DNA from: an uncultured Porphyromonadaceae bacterium
GTDB taxonomy: Bacteria > Bacteroidota > Bacteroidia > Bacteroidales > Muribaculaceae
Assembly (NCBI GenBank): GCA_902495075.1
Contig: CABUVO010000051.1
Span: 1-17,357 of the forward strand
Direction of reading: 5' to 3'
Length of the DNA stretch: 17,357 bases
Shown: positions 16,150 through 17,357 of the stretch, piece after piece
Layout of the letters: each line of letters opens with the position of its first letter
Numbering within the stretch: the stretch's first letter is position 1
The notes under the pieces: generated by a model
What the model saw: the letters and a program-made list of their open reading frames with translations, nothing else
Told to the model about the DNA's origin: nothing
The model's database searches: none
Position numbers and translations under genes: made by a program

Positions 16150-16744
16150 AGAGCACCGGGTTTGTTGCCGGATCGTTATAGAGTTTCATCTGGCGGTAAA
16201 CCTTCATGTATTTTCTGCCGGCTTCGATATCTTCAAGGAGGGTATCTATGGCAGTGGTGAGGTCTTCACGCTGTTCGAGAAGCACGTCAAGTTTGGCACG
16301 GCTCTTTGCGATATGTTCCGCTGACGCGTCACCACGTTGCGCCTGTTCGCGCATATGCCAGATCTTCAGGGCGAGGATCGAGAGGCGGTCGAGTGCCCAT
16401 GCCGGAGATTCAGTATTGATAGTGGCTTCAGGAAGTGGAGTGACATCCTTGTAGAGATCACGGAACCAAGTATCGATATCCTCCACCATATCCGTGCGCA
16501 TCTGGTTGGAACGGTCGATGCGGCGCTTGAGGGCTACTGCATCCACCGGATTGATGTCAGGGTCGCGGATTATATCCTCAAGATGCCACTGCACGGCATC
16601 CACCCAGTTCTTGTTATAGAAAATAGCCTCAAGCGATCCCTCCTCGAAAGGATTCACGCAAGGAGCGTCAACGTTGTCGGTCTTGTGATAATCAGCCACA
16701 CAGCGGTCAAACACCCGGTTGGCCATTTCCGCGCTATTCTTCAT
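16133..16744 (-). CDS. DUF4254 family protein
   Basis: This 203-residue, apparently cytoplasmic, all-helical protein has no signal peptide or membrane segment. The sequence fits the DUF4254 family: SLEAIFYNKNWVDAVQWHLE near residue 35-55, then ALKRRIDRSNQMRTDMVEDID, SPAWALDRLSILALKIWHMR and a C-terminal helical stretch ending KLYNDPATNPVLYAKKK. The conserved Asn/Trp/His-containing helices could form a binding site, but no reaction is known to me. In Bacteroidetes the family is often next to a GT9 gene, and here the two overlap by 17 bases, so a role in the same envelope-sugar step is a reasonable inference. It is the first gene of the minus-strand pair; its upstream leader would include foldback island 3. 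Confidence 0.88.
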   Translation of the reverse strand: MKNSAEMANRVFDRCVADYHKTDNVDAPCVNPFEEGSLEAIFYNKNWVDAVQWHLEDIIRDPDINPVDAVALKRRIDRSNQMRTDMVEDIDTWFRDLYKDVTPLPEATINTESPAWALDRLSILALKIWHMREQAQRGDASAEHIAKSRAKLDVLLEQREDLTTAIDTLLEDIEAGRKYMKVYRQMKLYNDPATNPVLYAKKK

Positions 16745-16780
16745 GGATTGTCTAATTTTTTTTCAGTTTATTATTCACCT

Positions 16781-16936
16781 TTCGCAAGCGAAAAGTTGAA
16801 GTTTATAAGTTTAATTGCGCAGCGCGCAGTTTATGAGTTTATTTGTTTGATGCGAAAAAATGAAAACTCAGTCATATTCGCATCTGATAAACTCCTTAAC
16901 TTCTAAACTCTTAAACTTTAAGTTGAAGCTTGCGAA
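16781..16936 (-). repeat. Heptamer foldback island 3 (AAGTTTA / TAAACTT words) with TTCGCA ends
   Basis: The left arm 16781-16856 begins TTCGCAAGC, carries AAGTTTA, AGTTTAT and GAGTTTA words and ends GATGCGAA. The right arm 16877-16936, read on the minus strand, also begins TTCGCAAGC, carries AAGTTTA, GAGTTTA and GAAGTTA words and ends GATGCGAA. The two arms are therefore an imperfect inverted repeat of about 60-76 bases around a 20-base loop. It lies 36 bases upstream of the DUF4254 start, inside the leader if the promoter at 16962-16991 is used. Confidence 0.8.
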
Positions 16937-17357
16937 ACTTAAATTTATTATTTTCAATTTTCAAAAATAAGTAAAAAAACGGAAATACGAAAAATCCCAC
17001 CCTCTTTTTTTAATGCATCCCGTTTATCGGGCTGCGCCCGAGGAGGTAAAAAGTTAAAGGGAAGAGGTAAAAGGTGAATTGGCGCGTCTCAACAAACCGA
17101 GTCAACTTAATTATTGGGACGCAAAGGCGCGAAGGGCGAAGCTTGATTCAAATTGTCACGAAAATATTAACACGGAGGCACAGAGGAACAGAGCGTTTAA
17201 TTAATGTTCAATGTGAAATGAGTAATGTTTAATTGGATGGCGCGGAGGGTCTTAAAGACCTTGCGGAGACACAGAGTCCGTAGCTTAAATATCGAGTCAG
17301 CCCTTGGAGAGGGCATATAATTATAACCCCGCATCGACCGGGAGTTTCTGCAAGGAA
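16937..17357. other. Gene-free tail: mosaic of short degenerate words
   Basis: No convincing ORF, tRNA or rRNA is visible. Patches of different repetitive words follow one another: GGTAAAA, GTTAAAG and GGTGAATT (17043-17080), GACGCAAAGGCGCGAAGGGCG (17118-17138, cut here for length at its edges), CACGGAGGCACAGAG (17171-17185), TAATGTT and TAATGTTTAAT words like island 2 (17201-17232), and GCGGAGACACAGAG (17263-17276). Small perfect hairpins occur at 17027-17041 and in GGTCTTAAAGACC (17248-17260), neither with a T-tract. The stretch after 17281 has no feature I can name; a further island may continue past the window edge. Confidence 0.5.
16962..16991 (-). promoter_or_regulatory. Possible promoter of the DUF4254-GT9 pair
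   Basis: On the minus strand TATTTTTG (16969 to 16962) fits TAnnTTTG exactly. The -33 element is poor: TTCG at 16991-16988 with a spacing of 18. A start near 16955 would give a leader of about 210 nt containing the whole of island 3. This is the only TAnnTTTG match I found upstream of the pair. Confidence 0.35.

Noticed and set aside
15124..16260. 378-codon open frame on the plus strand
   Set aside because: It lies antisense to the GT9 gene, shows no family signature, and is cysteine- and histidine-rich in the way shadows of GC-rich codons are.
17027..17041. TCGGGC-tgc-GCCCGA hairpin as terminator
   Set aside because: No T-tract follows on either strand, and no gene ends next to it in the window.
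17281..17357. tRNA or start of an rRNA at the right edge
   Set aside because: No cloverleaf arms, CCA end or conserved rRNA sequence could be recognised.

Overview
The window looks like a chromosome segment of a gut-type Bacteroidales bacterium, most likely close to Muribaculaceae or Prevotella. The signs are a SusC/SusD pair with lipoprotein partners, surface-type lipoprotein signals with Asp/Glu after the cysteine, a secreted protein ending in a T9SS-like tail (YNLQGVRV...GIYIVRQG...KVI), a DUF4254 plus glycosyltransferase-9 pair, promoters of the Bacteroidetes form TTTG-N20-TAnnTTTG, and almost no Shine-Dalgarno sequences. The genus is inference.

Layout. (1) 1-1959: a gene cut by the left edge whose reading frame joins the C-terminal part of a SusB-type GH97 glucosidase to a complete endonuclease/exonuclease/phosphatase domain, with an abrupt fall in GC at the join. 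(2) 1968-3877: promoter and a long-chain acyl-CoA ligase. (3) 3881-4000: a heptamer foldback array that runs up to the start of prfB. (4) 4005-5126: prfB (RF2), without the programmed frameshift, then tandem terminators. (5) 5175-13877: a polysaccharide-utilisation-type operon with a promoter embedded in the preceding terminator, a 184-nt leader holding two interlocked perfect palindromes, a SusE/F-position surface lipoprotein, SusC, SusD, a second foldback and repeat island, a GH30 lipoprotein and a terminator hairpin. (6) 13908-15101: a secreted protein with a T9SS-like tail. (7) 15109-16744, minus strand: a translationally overlapping DUF4254/GT9 pair, probably for cell-envelope glycan synthesis. 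(8) 16781-17357: a third foldback island in the likely leader of that pair, then a gene-free mosaic of short degenerate words.

Function. The operon in (5) would bind a glycan at the surface (two lipoproteins and SusD), cut it with the GH30 enzyme and import the pieces through SusC with TonB energy. No regulator (HTCS, SusR, ECF/anti-sigma) lies in the window, so control must come from elsewhere or through the structured leader. The ligase, prfB and DUF4254/GT9 are housekeeping or envelope genes unrelated to it.

The most unusual signal is not a protein. Three intergenic islands (3881-4000, 11902-12176, 16781-16936) share one architecture, an array of degenerate 7-base words followed by its own reverse complement, although the words differ in each island. 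The leader palindromes at 5288-5338 use the same TTTAATG/CATTAAA vocabulary as the second island.
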